A stretch of DNA of 64,000 nucleotides from Bacteroidales bacterium (GCA_017645585.1 JAGCOF010000015.1:1-64000); one strand, 5' to 3'. Numbered from the stretch's first letter, positions 16,610-25,381 are shown. Numbers and translations: made by a program. Notes: generated by a model from the sequence alone, not told the origin.

Positions 16610-17584
16610 TTATAGTTTCAGCAGTAGCGCGGGGCGGGAGCCGATGCGCAATTGGTAATAACTGCGCTCACAGGCAAGAAAATCGGTGCTGGGGAAAAGG
16701 CTGATGACACAGAAACCGTCGCAGGGCTGCGAGGCTAAAAGGTTCCCGTGCATATCGTACACCCGCACCATTTCATCCTTGGCGCCACTGACAGTGAGGA
16801 TGTTGCCATTGACATTGACAGTCACTTTGTCGGGATTCGGCAACGGCTGCATCTCAACAGGAATATCGGGGACGACCATCGGCGGCATGTGCTGCAACGT
16901 TTCCCTTACAGGAGGAACCACGCTACCAACCATGCGGACAACCGTATCTAACGGTGGAAGCTCGACGGGAGGCTCTTCTTGGGGCTGTACGGGGGTGGTA
17001 TCAATGACCGTCTCTTCGGACTTGCCGCTGCCGAAGACAAGTTGTCGCCACTGCGGCACCACCGCGACGGCCACCGCCGAGGTAAGCAGCAACGCGAGCA
17101 ATATCAATACCACACGCCTCATCTTCTGCACAGCACGATGCATACGCTGGTAGACAGCATTACGGCTGAGCCCCATGTGCTTGCCGATCTCGTCGGCATG
17201 ATAACCCTTGAGGTACAACTGCATCATACGTTGCTCATCGGGTTCAAGGGCAGAAAAAAGGTCATCAAGCAACTCCTTACTACGAAGTATGTCTTCGTCG
17301 GATAGATTGTCGGACAAGGCATCATTGAGCGGCTCGGTGGGCAGTTGACGGCGACGCTTTATCTGGTCGAACACCGACCGTGCCTGCCAGCGCACCCAGG
17401 CGCGCTCTTGGTGCGGTGTGGCATCGGGGCGCAACTTGTCGAAGTTGAGCCAAAGAGCAATAGACACCTCTTGCAATAGGTCGCAACTGCGGTCGCGGTC
17501 GCCGAGGGCACGAACACGACACATGCGCCACAGCATGGTGCGATGGCGCATGAGCAGGGCGGTGTATGCGTCTGAACTGTTCAT
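16610..17584 (-). CDS. Membrane-tethered ECF-type sigma factor with a periplasmic C-terminal domain
   Basis: 324 residues. Region 2 (about 10-80; DLLQEVSIALW, AWVRWQARSVFDQIKRRRQ) and region 4 (about 103-155; LDDLFSALEPDEQRMMQLYLKGYHADEIGKHMGLSRNAVYQRMHRA) form a complete ECF sigma factor. Instead of ending there, it continues into a membrane helix (about 158-176), a Pro-rich linker (about 198-250) and a beta-rich terminal domain (247-324) with VRVYDMHGNLLASQ and three cysteines (CDGFC, LACE). That domain resembles a T9SS type A tail. An ECF sigma factor is normally under 200 residues, so this is a natural fusion. It probably senses an envelope signal directly; release from the membrane would need proteolysis (inference). 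Confidence 0.8.
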   Translation of the reverse strand: MNSSDAYTALLMRHRTMLWRMCRVRALGDRDRSCDLLQEVSIALWLNFDKLRPDATPHQERAWVRWQARSVFDQIKRRRQLPTEPLNDALSDNLSDEDILRSKELLDDLFSALEPDEQRMMQLYLKGYHADEIGKHMGLSRNAVYQRMHRAVQKMRRVVLILLALLLTSAVAVAVVPQWRQLVFGSGKSEETVIDTTPVQPQEEPPVELPPLDTVVRMVGSVVPPVRETLQHMPPMVVPDIPVEMQPLPNPDKVTVNVNGNILTVSGAKDEMVRVYDMHGNLLASQPCDGFCVISLFPSTDFLACERSYYQLRIGSRPALLLKL

Positions 17585-17621
17585 CTAAGCGGATGCAAAG
17601 ATACGCTTTTTTCAAGAAATG

Positions 17622-18062
17622 TTACATACGACTAAACGTATAGGTGTAGTAGCTTTGGCTTTGGGCATACCATCCTCGGGTGTACAGGGTATTATTGTCA
17701 CATTGCAATACAACAAACCCACCCGTTCCGTCGGACCCTTCATACACTAATTGAACAGAATCCTCGCTGACGAACATATAAACGGCACTATCGACAATGG
17801 AGTCATAGTGAACCCCGTCATCATATACCATTGTTTGCGCCCACTCCCCCTCTGGTGTAAAATCCCAGATACATGTCGTAACACTGAGGAAATTGGGCAC
17901 ATAGTCATCAACCATTTCCAGGTTCCAGCGACCTACGATCTTCTCCGCGTAGGGCGACGTGGGGTCAGTCTGCTGTGTGGTTGGGGATGTTTCCTCTTTG
18001 CTACATGCCGCCAAGCCTGCCAGCAGCAAGACCGTTGCGACCATTGATATAATCTTCTTCAT
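17622..18062 (-). CDS. Small lipoprotein, lipocalin-like
   Basis: 146 residues with lipobox LAAC after a short signal peptide, a Thr/Pro-rich spacer, then IVGRWNLEMVDDYVP, a lipocalin-like opening. The rest is predicted beta strand. Function unknown. It lies 37 bp upstream of the sigma-factor gene on the same strand, so the two may share a transcript and the lipoprotein might be part of the same envelope-sensing unit (inference only). It has the same design as the protein at 1285-1722. Confidence 0.7.
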   Translation of the reverse strand: MKKIISMVATVLLLAGLAACSKEETSPTTQQTDPTSPYAEKIVGRWNLEMVDDYVPNFLSVTTCIWDFTPEGEWAQTMVYDDGVHYDSIVDSAVYMFVSEDSVQLVYEGSDGTGGFVVLQCDNNTLYTRGWYAQSQSYYTYTFSRM

Positions 18063-18204
18063 TGTTTAGTAGTTTTTATGTCCTTCTACTAATATAATAC
18101 ACAAATTTTTGTCGAAATCTGACAATAAATTAAAAAAATATGCCACCATGTGTAAGATTTCGGGTCCTTGCGCGTCTATATTATGTAGACTAACTATTTG
18201 CAAC

Positions 18205-18897
18205 ATGAAGAAAACAATCATCCTGATGGCGGCAATGACAGTCGCCGCGACGTTGCAGGCACAGGAGCATGCCCCCTACTCTTTCACCGCCGAGGCGGGC
18301 ATCGGCATCACCCATTTCATCAACCAGCCCGTGCTATCGCTCAGCACCGACGCCACACCACAGTATTCGGCGCTGACGCCTACCGTGATGGTGGGCCTTA
18401 GCAACGGCGGCAACACCTTCGGCCTGCGCTACGGCCTCACCTCAGTTCGCACCCCGTCCACAAGCATGCGCGAAGTCGCCAACCTGCACGAAACATCAAT
18501 TCTCTACCAACGCACGGTGGAGTTGGCGCCACGTGTAGAGCTCTTCGGCGGCGTGAGTGCTGGCATTGCCATTGCCGACAACGAGTTGGACCTTAATGGC
18601 GAGCGTCGGTCGGTCTATCGCTATGGCCTGACCTTGGGTGCCGAAATGGGCCTACGCTACCGCGTCAGCGAGTGGATAAGCCTCTACGCCAGCGTCGGCG
18701 TGGGTTACACTCATCTGTCTGGCGGCAAGGTAGACCTGCCCGGCGACTTCGCAAAGCAGGTACACGGCGCCGCAGCCCTTGTACGCACCACCGGCGGCAT
18801 CCGCATCGGCATACCGCCGAAGAAGAGAGCCCTGCACATGCCTGCCGAGCTGGTACGCAACAGCCTGCCGCTACAGTTGGCTCACTACGAGGAATAA
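18205..18897 (+). CDS. Outer-membrane beta-barrel protein (porin-like family)
   Basis: 230 residues from ATG at 18205 (MKKTIILMAA). A signal peptide ending LQAQ precedes alternating strands with aromatic girdles, e.g. FTAEAGIGITHF and GVGYTHLSGG, as in the small 8-stranded barrels of Bacteroidota. No substrate can be inferred. A longer frame upstream exists, but the signal peptide fixes the start. Confidence 0.65.
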   Translation: MKKTIILMAAMTVAATLQAQEHAPYSFTAEAGIGITHFINQPVLSLSTDATPQYSALTPTVMVGLSNGGNTFGLRYGLTSVRTPSTSMREVANLHETSILYQRTVELAPRVELFGGVSAGIAIADNELDLNGERRSVYRYGLTLGAEMGLRYRVSEWISLYASVGVGYTHLSGGKVDLPGDFAKQVHGAAALVRTTGGIRIGIPPKKRALHMPAELVRNSLPLQLAHYEE

Positions 18898-18981
18898 ATT
18901 TCTCTCAGAGACACAATATATTATATACGATGGCGTTATAGTGCAAAAAACATCAATAACGCAATCAAACATTCACGCATC

Positions 18982-20112
18982 ATGAATATCATCATCACCG
19001 GCGGAGCCGGATTTATCGGGAGCCATGTGGTACGGCTGTTTGTCAACAAGTACCCGCAGTATAAGATTATCAACCTCGACAAGCTGACCTACGCTGGCAA
19101 CCTGGCCAACCTGAAGGACATCGAGGACAAGCCCAACTACAAGTTCGTCAAGATGGACATCTGCGACTTCGACGGTGTCTACAAACTGATGCAGGACGAG
19201 CACGTCGACGGCATCATCCACCTGGCCGCCGAGAGCCATGTGGACCGCAGCATCAAGGACCCCTTCACCTTCGCACAGACCAACGTGATGGGCACCCTCA
19301 GCCTGCTGCAGGCCGCCAAGCTCTATTGGGAGAGCCTGCCAGAGAAGTACGAGGGCAAGCGCTTCTACCACATCTCGACCGACGAGGTGTATGGCGCCCT
19401 GGAGATGACCAAGCCCGAGGGCATCAAGCCTCCCTTCACCACCAAGGCCTCCAGCGGTGAACACCATCTGGCCTACGGCGAGAAGTTCTTCACCGAAGAC
19501 CTGAAATACCAGCCCCACAGCCCCTACAGCGCCGCCAAGGCCTCAAGCGACCATTTTGTGCGTGCCTTCCACGACACCTACGGCCTGCCCACCATCGTCA
19601 CCAACTGCTCCAACAACTACGGCCCCTACCAATTCCCCGAGAAACTGATACCGCTGTTCATCAACAACATCCGCCACCGCAAGCCGCTTCCTGTCTACGG
19701 CAAAGGCGAGAATGTGCGTGATTGGCTCTATGTGGAAGACCACGCCCGCGCCATCGACCTCATCTTCCATCAGGGCAAGGTGGCTGAGACCTACAACATC
19801 GGCGGCTTCAACGAGTGGAAGAACATCGACATCATCAAGGTGGTCATCAACACCGTCGACCGCCTGCTGGGCCGTCCCGAGGGCCAGGACATGGACCTCA
19901 TCACCTACGTCACCGACCGCGCCGGCCACGATATGCGCTACGCCATTGACAGCAGCAAGCTGCAGCGCGAGCTCGGCTGGGAGCCCAGCCTGCAGTTCGA
20001 GGAGGGCATCGAGAAGACCGTCCGCTGGTATCTTGACAACCAAGAGTGGATGGACAACGTCACCTCCGGCGACTACCTGAAGTATTACGAAGACATGTAC
20101 GCCGGTCGTTAA
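18982..20112 (+). CDS. rfbB: dTDP-glucose 4,6-dehydratase
   Basis: 376 residues. It makes dTDP-4-keto-6-deoxyglucose for rhamnose and other surface sugars. The NAD-binding GGAGFIGSHVVR opens the protein; STDEVYGAL holds the catalytic Thr-Asp-Glu; YSAAKASSDHFVRAF is the YxxxK motif; NCSNNYGPYQFPEKLIPLFI and the RDWLYVEDH segment are family hallmarks. It stands alone, without rfbA, rfbC or rfbD nearby. A strong intrinsic terminator follows. Confidence 0.96.
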   Translation: MNIIITGGAGFIGSHVVRLFVNKYPQYKIINLDKLTYAGNLANLKDIEDKPNYKFVKMDICDFDGVYKLMQDEHVDGIIHLAAESHVDRSIKDPFTFAQTNVMGTLSLLQAAKLYWESLPEKYEGKRFYHISTDEVYGALEMTKPEGIKPPFTTKASSGEHHLAYGEKFFTEDLKYQPHSPYSAAKASSDHFVRAFHDTYGLPTIVTNCSNNYGPYQFPEKLIPLFINNIRHRKPLPVYGKGENVRDWLYVEDHARAIDLIFHQGKVAETYNIGGFNEWKNIDIIKVVINTVDRLLGRPEGQDMDLITYVTDRAGHDMRYAIDSSKLQRELGWEPSLQFEEGIEKTVRWYLDNQEWMDNVTSGDYLKYYEDMYAGR

Positions 20113-20129
20113 GAGTCAGGACAATAGCA

Positions 20130-20165
20130 ACACAGCGGAGCCATAAGGCTCCGCTGTGTTTTTTT
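20130..20165 (+). terminator. Intrinsic terminator after rfbB
   Basis: ACACAGCGGAGCC (20130-20142) and GGCTCCGCTGTGT (20147-20159) form a perfect 13-bp stem over ATAA, followed by a run of T. Confidence 0.95.
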
Positions 20166-20191
20166 CTGCGGTATTGTTCCCAATACTGACG

Positions 20192-21817
20192 CTATCGTTT
20201 AATGAACTTGACAGTGACGGTGGCGCCAGCGTCCATCGCACGGAGTAGGTAGACGCCAGACTTGAGGGCCGAGACATTGACGACACCATCCGTGAGACTC
20301 GGTGTGCCGACCACGCGGCCATAGATGTCAAGCACCTGAAGGGTGGCATTGTCTGTAAGACCGCTGACCGTCAAGCGCTCGGTGGCGGGGTTGGGGTAGA
20401 TAAGAAGCTCTGTATTCGTAACCTGAAGATTGTGAATACCCACATTGAACGACACACGGCCAAAATCGGGGATACCGTAGCCTTTCATATTGTCGGGGTT
20501 CTCTGCAAGGCTGCCCCAGGAGCGGATGCTGTCGCACCAAGCGGCAGGTCCCAAAGTGGGGTAGCGCTGCACAAGACAGGCTGCCATGCCCGCCATGATA
20601 GGCGAGGCGAAGGAAGTGCCGTCATCCATTTGCATCTTGCCAAAGCGATTTATCAGCCAGACATCATCTCCCAAGGCCATCACGTCGGGCTTGATGCGCC
20701 CGTCGGCCGTAGGACCGTAGGAGCTGAAAACAGACCTCACGCCATTGCTGTTCACTGCACCCACGGTAAGTGCCGACGGACTGTCGGCCGGCACACCGAT
20801 GTTGGGACCCGGGTTGCGTCCGTCGTTGCCTGCCGCCAGCACCACAAGGATACCGCGGCTCGAAGCAGTCTCTGCGGCGCGTGAGATGGGGGTTGTGCGT
20901 CCGTCGAAGGCAACGGCAGGGTGGTCCCATGAGGGATCATCGAAGGTAGTGTAGCCCACCGAAGCGTTCACCACGTCGACACCCAGACTATCCATGAACT
21001 CCACGGCTGCAGCCCAGAAAAACTCTTCCAAAGGTGTCTCATATTCAGCATCCTCCGTGCGACAGAGGACATAGGAGGCCTTGGGTGCCGTCCCCACATA
21101 GATACCTGGCAGATAAGTGGCCATGGTTGAAAGTACCTCGGTGCCGTGGCTGAAGACGTCGAACACCTGGGTGCCGCCATAGACGAAGTCGCGAGTAGCC
21201 ACCAAGCGGCCCTCGTTGCGCAACACCTCGAAATACTGCATGGTATCCACTCCAGGGAAGCCCCCGTCACACACGCCCACCAGCACCCCTTCGCCATCAT
21301 ATCCGGCACGGTGCAGCACAGAGCCGTTCAGCATATTGATGTTTGGGTAGCCACGCCCATAGTATTCAGGCCCGAAGAGGGTATCGAACTCCGCCGCCGA
21401 AGGGTTGTCGCCATAGGACCATTCCCACACATTGGCTCGTTGTATTGAGCCACGCCCATAGAACTGCACATCATCCACAAAGGACATGGCTCTCAGCATG
21501 TCCTCCACGCCGGTGCTATCGACGATGTAAAGCACCACACCGTTAAGCCATTTGGAGACGCTCCACACAGTGCCACCCGTGGCCGCCACCGCCTGCACAT
21601 AGGTGGGATTGACCGGCAGGTCGAGGCTGTCGATGGCAATGCCGAGTCTGGCACGGCGATCCAAAGCCCGCTGACTCAGATAGACGCTGGGGTTGTTCAC
21701 GGTGTAGGGCGTGCCCTGCTTGTCGGCAAACTGCACCCAATAGCGGTATCTCATGTCGTTCTGCGCCGGCAACAATGCGGGCAACAGGCAAAGCAGCAAG
21801 ACGATTATTTTCTTCAT
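20192..21817 (-). CDS. Subtilisin-like (S8) serine protease with a type IX secretion tail
   Basis: 541 residues from ATG at 21817. After the signal peptide (ends LPAQ) and a pro-region (to about residue 170) comes an S8 domain with Asp in VGVCDGGFPGVD, His in FSHGTEVLSTMA, the oxyanion Asn region LAAGNDG and Ser in DGTSFASPIMAG. The last about 80 residues are a T9SS type A sorting domain: LLIYPNPATERLTVSG, VLDIYGRVVG and SGVYLLRAMD. It is therefore predicted to be exported across the outer membrane and anchored to the surface or released. The T9SS machinery itself is not in this window. A near-consensus promoter lies 43 bp upstream of the ATG. Confidence 0.93.
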   Translation of the reverse strand: MKKIIVLLLCLLPALLPAQNDMRYRYWVQFADKQGTPYTVNNPSVYLSQRALDRRARLGIAIDSLDLPVNPTYVQAVAATGGTVWSVSKWLNGVVLYIVDSTGVEDMLRAMSFVDDVQFYGRGSIQRANVWEWSYGDNPSAAEFDTLFGPEYYGRGYPNINMLNGSVLHRAGYDGEGVLVGVCDGGFPGVDTMQYFEVLRNEGRLVATRDFVYGGTQVFDVFSHGTEVLSTMATYLPGIYVGTAPKASYVLCRTEDAEYETPLEEFFWAAAVEFMDSLGVDVVNASVGYTTFDDPSWDHPAVAFDGRTTPISRAAETASSRGILVVLAAGNDGRNPGPNIGVPADSPSALTVGAVNSNGVRSVFSSYGPTADGRIKPDVMALGDDVWLINRFGKMQMDDGTSFASPIMAGMAACLVQRYPTLGPAAWCDSIRSWGSLAENPDNMKGYGIPDFGRVSFNVGIHNLQVTNTELLIYPNPATERLTVSGLTDNATLQVLDIYGRVVGTPSLTDGVVNVSALKSGVYLLRAMDAGATVTVKFIKR

Positions 21818-21859
21818 ATACAGCATATTATTTGCAACAAAACACTTCTTTCAGATGTG

Positions 21860-21867
21860 CAAATGTA
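21860..21867 (-). promoter_or_regulatory. Promoter -7 box of the subtilase gene
   Basis: TACATTTG on the minus strand, with a near-match -33 element (TCTG, 21887-21890) after a 19-bp spacer. Confidence 0.55.
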
Positions 21868-21880
21868 CTATTTTTTTCTA

Positions 21881-21919
21881 AAAAAACAGAGGTAGGGGCA
21901 AACAACATCTGCCCCTACC
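21881..21919 (-). terminator. Intrinsic terminator for the 21950-22558 gene
   Basis: GGTAGGGGCA (21891-21900) pairs with TGCCCCTACC (21910-21919); read on the minus strand the stem is followed by TCTGTTTTTT. The T tract runs straight into the subtilase promoter. Confidence 0.85.
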
Positions 21920-21949
21920 CTGCTGAACTTTAAAACTCTTTAAATCACC

Positions 21950-22558
21950 TTAGAAGACAAGGGTAAGTCCGCTCGAGGCCGGACCGACGTTGAGGCGGAG
22001 GCCCCAGTCGGACTTGGCGGATTCGCTGGCAGGCATGCTGTCGGCAAATCTTCTGTAGCGGCTACGGCTGTGGCCACCACGACGATAGGAGGAACCGCCA
22101 TCGGACGACACAAGCCAGATGCCGGTGCCCACCAATGCAGCACCCACAACAGTGCCCACAATGCCAATGGTTTTGATGCCGTTGCCAACAGCCTGGACCG
22201 CCTGCTGCCCCTCTTGGAAATCGGGATCGGAGGCAGACATCTGCGAGGTGGCATTATTGAACATGTCGGCCCCCAGCCAAGTGGTGACACCGCCAACCAG
22301 GGTCATACCACCCGTGATGATGCAGGCGATGCCCCATCCCTTGCGCGAAGCCAATTGATTGGTACCGAGCTGCTCCTTGACAGCAAAGTCGGAGGTCGGC
22401 ATGGGCATGGTATAGATGCTGTTGAGGCCGGCCTGCAGGTCTTCGGCAAAGCCAAGTTGAGTCGCCGGATTGGCGGTGGCGGCAGCGGTCAGGTTTTGAG
22501 CTTCGATTTCGCCGCACAAAAGTAGCGCGGCAGCGATGAGAAGAATTGTTTTTTTCAT
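21950..22558 (-). CDS. Hypothetical exported membrane protein
   Basis: 202 residues: a signal peptide (ends EIEAQ), two hydrophobic, glycine-rich segments (about 75-97 and 127-150), then a Ser/Arg/Gly-rich stretch (SSYRRGGHSRSRYRR) and a terminal LRLNVGPASSGLTLVF that looks like an outer-membrane strand. I do not recognise the family. The paired glycine-rich helices resemble a glycine-zipper hairpin. It is transcribed away from the BlaI gene across the 304-bp repeat element. Confidence 0.6.
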   Translation of the reverse strand: MKKTILLIAAALLLCGEIEAQNLTAAATANPATQLGFAEDLQAGLNSIYTMPMPTSDFAVKEQLGTNQLASRKGWGIACIITGGMTLVGGVTTWLGADMFNNATSQMSASDPDFQEGQQAVQAVGNGIKTIGIVGTVVGAALVGTGIWLVSSDGGSSYRRGGHSRSRYRRFADSMPASESAKSDWGLRLNVGPASSGLTLVF

Positions 22559-22694
22559 TTGTTTTTAATGTTTAGGTTATACATTGAGTTGCGTTTCTAC
22601 ATATATAAGATAACCACTCTGCGGACCCAATCTCTACAACGGGGCAGTACATTTTAAGATTTTTTAACAACAGAGCAATGTGGCACTGCAGGGA

Positions 22695-22998
22695 ATTTAT
22701 GTCGAGCACGACATATCCGCAGCAACACCGCAGGTACACCGTGTTTTGTCCGACTGCGGTCGGACTTGAGTCGGAGTTGACTCGGACTTGAGTCGGAGCA
22801 GAGTCGGAGGGGGTGGGTAGCCAACCCGATGCATATAGGGTGTATTATGCACTGAAACAGTGATTTTTAGACAATTTATGGTCGGTAATCGGTAGCCGGT
22901 GGCCGGTAAAATGGCGGTTTGGGGGCGGTTTTTGGCCAATACCGACCATCGACGACCGGCTACCAACGACCCACTTAGGTCGTGCACGACCTATTTTT
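22695..22998. repeat. ~300-bp dispersed element, copy A (subfamily A-D)
   Basis: Collinear with the copy at 31661-31953. Parts in order: left hairpin (ATGTCG-AGCA-CGACAT, about 22699-22714); ACACCGTGTTTTG with an 11-bp GACT array (22736-22810, units CGGACTTGAGT); a run of CGGTAG/CGGTGG near-repeats (about 22880-22910); a G-rich block; a partly inverted copy of that run; and the right palindrome AGGTCGTGCACGACCT (22977-22992) followed by ATTTTT. The remaining bases of this 527-bp divergent gap (22559-22694, 22999-23085) show only AT-rich sequence. Confidence 0.88.
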
Positions 22999-23085
22999 CT
23001 GCAAAAAATAAAAAAAAAATTTTCATGGCCGTACAATAATAAATTTAATTGCTCGTTTCTTAACTAAGAATTTAATTACATAACT

Positions 23086-23451
23086 ATGGACACAAACAAC
23101 AACAAGGAGCTGACCAAAGCCGAGGAGCAGGTGATGCAAGCCATCTGGAAGATAGAGAAAGGATTTGCCAATGAGATCGTGGCGGCTGTGGAGAGCGACG
23201 TGGCCTACAACACGGTGCTCACCGTGGTGCGCATCCTGGAGCAGAAGGGCTTCGTGGGGCACGAGACCTTCAACCGCTCGAACCAATACTACCCGCTCAT
23301 CGGGCGCGAGGAATACATGCAGCAGATGCTGGGACGCATGACACACAATTGGTTCGGATCGTCGCCGCGGGCGCTGGTGTCGTTCCTCGTTGACAAGAAC
23401 GCTGTCTCGTTGGAAGACCTTGAAGCCATCACAAAAGAACTTGAAAATTAG
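23086..23451 (+). CDS. BlaI/MecI/CopY-family transcriptional repressor
   Basis: 121 residues: a winged helix in the first 70 residues (LTKAEEQVMQAIWKIEKGFANEIVA, then VAYNTVLTVVRILEQKGFVGHE) and a helical dimerisation tail. In the bla/mec systems this repressor is inactivated by cleavage when a BlaR1-type M56 membrane protease senses a signal. The next gene, 4 bp downstream, encodes exactly such a protein. The target operator is probably in the upstream gap, but I could not identify a clear BlaI-type dyad. Confidence 0.9.
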   Translation: MDTNNNKELTKAEEQVMQAIWKIEKGFANEIVAAVESDVAYNTVLTVVRILEQKGFVGHETFNRSNQYYPLIGREEYMQQMLGRMTHNWFGSSPRALVSFLVDKNAVSLEDLEAITKELEN

Positions 23452-23455
23452 AGTT

Positions 23456-24718
23456 ATGTTACGCTGGATTCTTTTTTCGACCCTGGCCTCGGGCCTCTTC
23501 TACGGCCTCTATTGCCTGACGCTGCGTCGCGACCGCTGGCTACAGCTCTCGCGTGCGTATCTTATTATAACGTTGGCGTTCAGCCTTGCGTTGCCGTTCA
23601 TCCGCCTGCCGCAGCGGGTGGTCAACGACATGATGGCGGTGCCGGTGCCGCAGATATTCCAAGGCGACGAAATCACCGTGACCCCCGACGGCATGGTGGA
23701 CAACGGCATCGACATGCTGCCCGCCATTTGGACGTTCGGGCTGGTGCTGACGGCTGCCTACGTTGTGTTCCAGCTGATTGCACAAGGAATTGCCATCCTT
23801 GTTCTCCGCCGCAAGTACACTGTCTACGGTGCCGACGACGGCTTCCTCATTCCGCGGGGCACGTCGCTCATCCTTGTGCCCGATGACACGGCCCCCTACT
23901 CTTTCTTCAACCAGATAGTGGTAGGCAGCCGCGACCTGAGCGACGAGGAGCTGCGCTGCATCCTTGCCCACGAGTCGCTCCACGTGCGCCGCGCCCACTC
24001 CTTCGATCTCCTCGCCATGCGCCTCATGTGCTGCGTGCTGTGGTTCAACCCCTTTGCGTGGCTGCTGACGCGCGAGTTGCGTGCCGTGCACGAGTATCAG
24101 GCCGACGCGGCCTCGCTGGACTCGTGCAGCCGCGAAAGCTATCTGCACCTGCTCTACCGACAGGTGACCGGTATCGGATATGGCCATATCACAAATAATT
24201 TCAAAAGTATTAACATCAAAAAACGTATCGTTATGATGAACAAAACAACAACGCGCTTCGGCGCATGGAAAGCTTTGGTGGCACTGCCCGTGGCGGCACT
24301 GCTGCTGATGGTGGGTTGCAAGCCTGCCACCCCGGAGGCCGATGCCTCGGCGGCACAACCACAGGAAGTTGTCGTCAACACCAACGACACTATTTACAAC
24401 GATCTTGGTCACCCTGTAGAGGTGGACCCGGAGTTTCCGGGCGGCATGGAGGCTATGATGAAATACCTCGCCGAGAACATCAAGTATCCCGAGCAGGCCA
24501 AGGCCGAGGGAGTACAGGGCAGGGTGTTTGTGCGCTTTGTGATTGAGGCCGACGGTAGTGTCACCAATGCCCAGGTGCTTCGCGGCATCGGTGGCGGCTG
24601 TGACGAAGAGGCTCTGCGCGTGGTCAACGCCATGCCCAATTGGACACCCGGCAAGCAACAAGGTAAGCCCGTCCGTGTGCAGTTCAACCTGCCTATCATC
24701 TTCAAGCTGCAAGAATAA
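23456..24718 (+). CDS. M56 (BlaR1-like) membrane metallopeptidase with C-terminal TonB domain
   Basis: 420 residues. Membrane helices occur at about 5-20, 35-50 and 90-118. The zinc motif HESLH (residues 172-176) and the downstream HEYQADAAS segment mark an M56 peptidase, the signal-transducing protease of BlaR1/MecR1. After the peptidase comes an internal segment starting MMNKTTTRF with a hydrophobic stretch ending MVGC, which looks like a built-in lipoprotein signal. A C-terminal TonB-like domain follows (PEFPGGMEAMMKYLAENIKYPEQAKAEGVQGRVFVRFVIEADG). This architecture is frequent in Bacteroidota. The signal sensed is unknown; no beta-lactamase gene is nearby. Confidence 0.9.
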   Translation: MLRWILFSTLASGLFYGLYCLTLRRDRWLQLSRAYLIITLAFSLALPFIRLPQRVVNDMMAVPVPQIFQGDEITVTPDGMVDNGIDMLPAIWTFGLVLTAAYVVFQLIAQGIAILVLRRKYTVYGADDGFLIPRGTSLILVPDDTAPYSFFNQIVVGSRDLSDEELRCILAHESLHVRRAHSFDLLAMRLMCCVLWFNPFAWLLTRELRAVHEYQADAASLDSCSRESYLHLLYRQVTGIGYGHITNNFKSINIKKRIVMMNKTTTRFGAWKALVALPVAALLLMVGCKPATPEADASAAQPQEVVVNTNDTIYNDLGHPVEVDPEFPGGMEAMMKYLAENIKYPEQAKAEGVQGRVFVRFVIEADGSVTNAQVLRGIGGGCDEEALRVVNAMPNWTPGKQQGKPVRVQFNLPIIFKLQE

Positions 24719-24740
24719 AACGGCCTACGGGCACAATAAG

Positions 24741-24789
24741 AAGTCGAAGATGGCGTTATCATCGGTATGAAAAACGTCATCTTCGACTT
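24741..24789 (+). other. Strong inverted repeat enclosing the HAD start codon
   Basis: AAGTCGAAGATGGCGTT (24741-24757) is complementary to AACGTCATCTTCGACTT (24773-24789) at 16 of 17 positions. The 15-nt loop contains the ATG (24767-24769) of the next gene and the right arm is coding sequence. The mRNA should fold with its start codon in the loop. Confidence 0.75.
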
Positions 24790-25381
24790 TGGCAATGTGC
24801 TGGTACAGTGGCGCCCCGACCGTGTGTATGGCGAGTATTTCGGCAACGAGGCCCGTGCATGGTGGTTCTTCCGCCATGTGATTGACTTGGATTGGCGCCA
24901 GCGCATCGATGCCGGCGAAAGCCAGGACAAGTGCATCGCCGAGTTGCAGGCCAAACACCCTGAGTACAAGGAGGCCATTGCCCTCTACCGCGACCGCTGG
25001 CGCGAGATGCTTGTTGGCGAAGTGCCCGGCATGCGGAATCTCCTTCAAGAACTCATCAACCTATCAACTTATCAACCTATCAACATTTTTGGCCTGACCA
25101 ATTGGAGCATGGAGACCTTCCCCGTGGCGCGGGAACATTTCGGCATACTGCAGCTGATTGACCGCTATGTGGTGAGTGGCGCCGAGGGGCTGGTGAAGCC
25201 CGACCCGAGGCTGTTCCGCGTGCTGCTGGATCGCTACGGCCTGAAGGCCGAGGAGTGCACCTTCGTCGACGACAATCCCGACAATGTGGCTGCCGCCAGG
25301 GCGCTGGGCATGGAAGGCATCGTCTTCCACGGCGCCGAGGCGTTGAGAAAAGAATTAAGAATCAAGAATATAGAATTATGA
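24767..25381 (+). CDS. HAD-superfamily phosphatase (subfamily IA)
   Basis: 204 residues. Motif I VIFDFGNVLVQW (here DFGNV, so the second Asp is replaced as in several yihX/HAD-IA relatives), motif II GLTNWS, motif III Lys in GLVKPDPRLF, and motif IV FVDDNPDNVAAA. These resemble YihX-type sugar-phosphate phosphatases. The stretch before motif II (ELINLSTYQPINI) is encoded by a run of 8-bp CAACCTAT repeats and looks inserted. The stop overlaps the next ATG by 4 bp (ATGA). Translation may be controlled by the hairpin around the start. Confidence 0.85.
   Translation: MKNVIFDFGNVLVQWRPDRVYGEYFGNEARAWWFFRHVIDLDWRQRIDAGESQDKCIAELQAKHPEYKEAIALYRDRWREMLVGEVPGMRNLLQELINLSTYQPINIFGLTNWSMETFPVAREHFGILQLIDRYVVSGAEGLVKPDPRLFRVLLDRYGLKAEECTFVDDNPDNVAAARALGMEGIVFHGAEALRKELRIKNIEL
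25051..25086 (+). repeat. Octamer repeat (ATCAACCT type) inside the HAD gene
   Basis: Four imperfect copies of an 8-bp unit (ATCAACCT, ATCAACTT, ATCAACCT, ATCAACAT), in frame, coding for INLSTYQPIN. Confidence 0.75.

Noticed and set aside
22695..22998. Retron or other reverse-transcriptase-linked RNA locus
   Set aside because: The element is structured and repeated, but no reverse transcriptase or effector gene is next to either copy.
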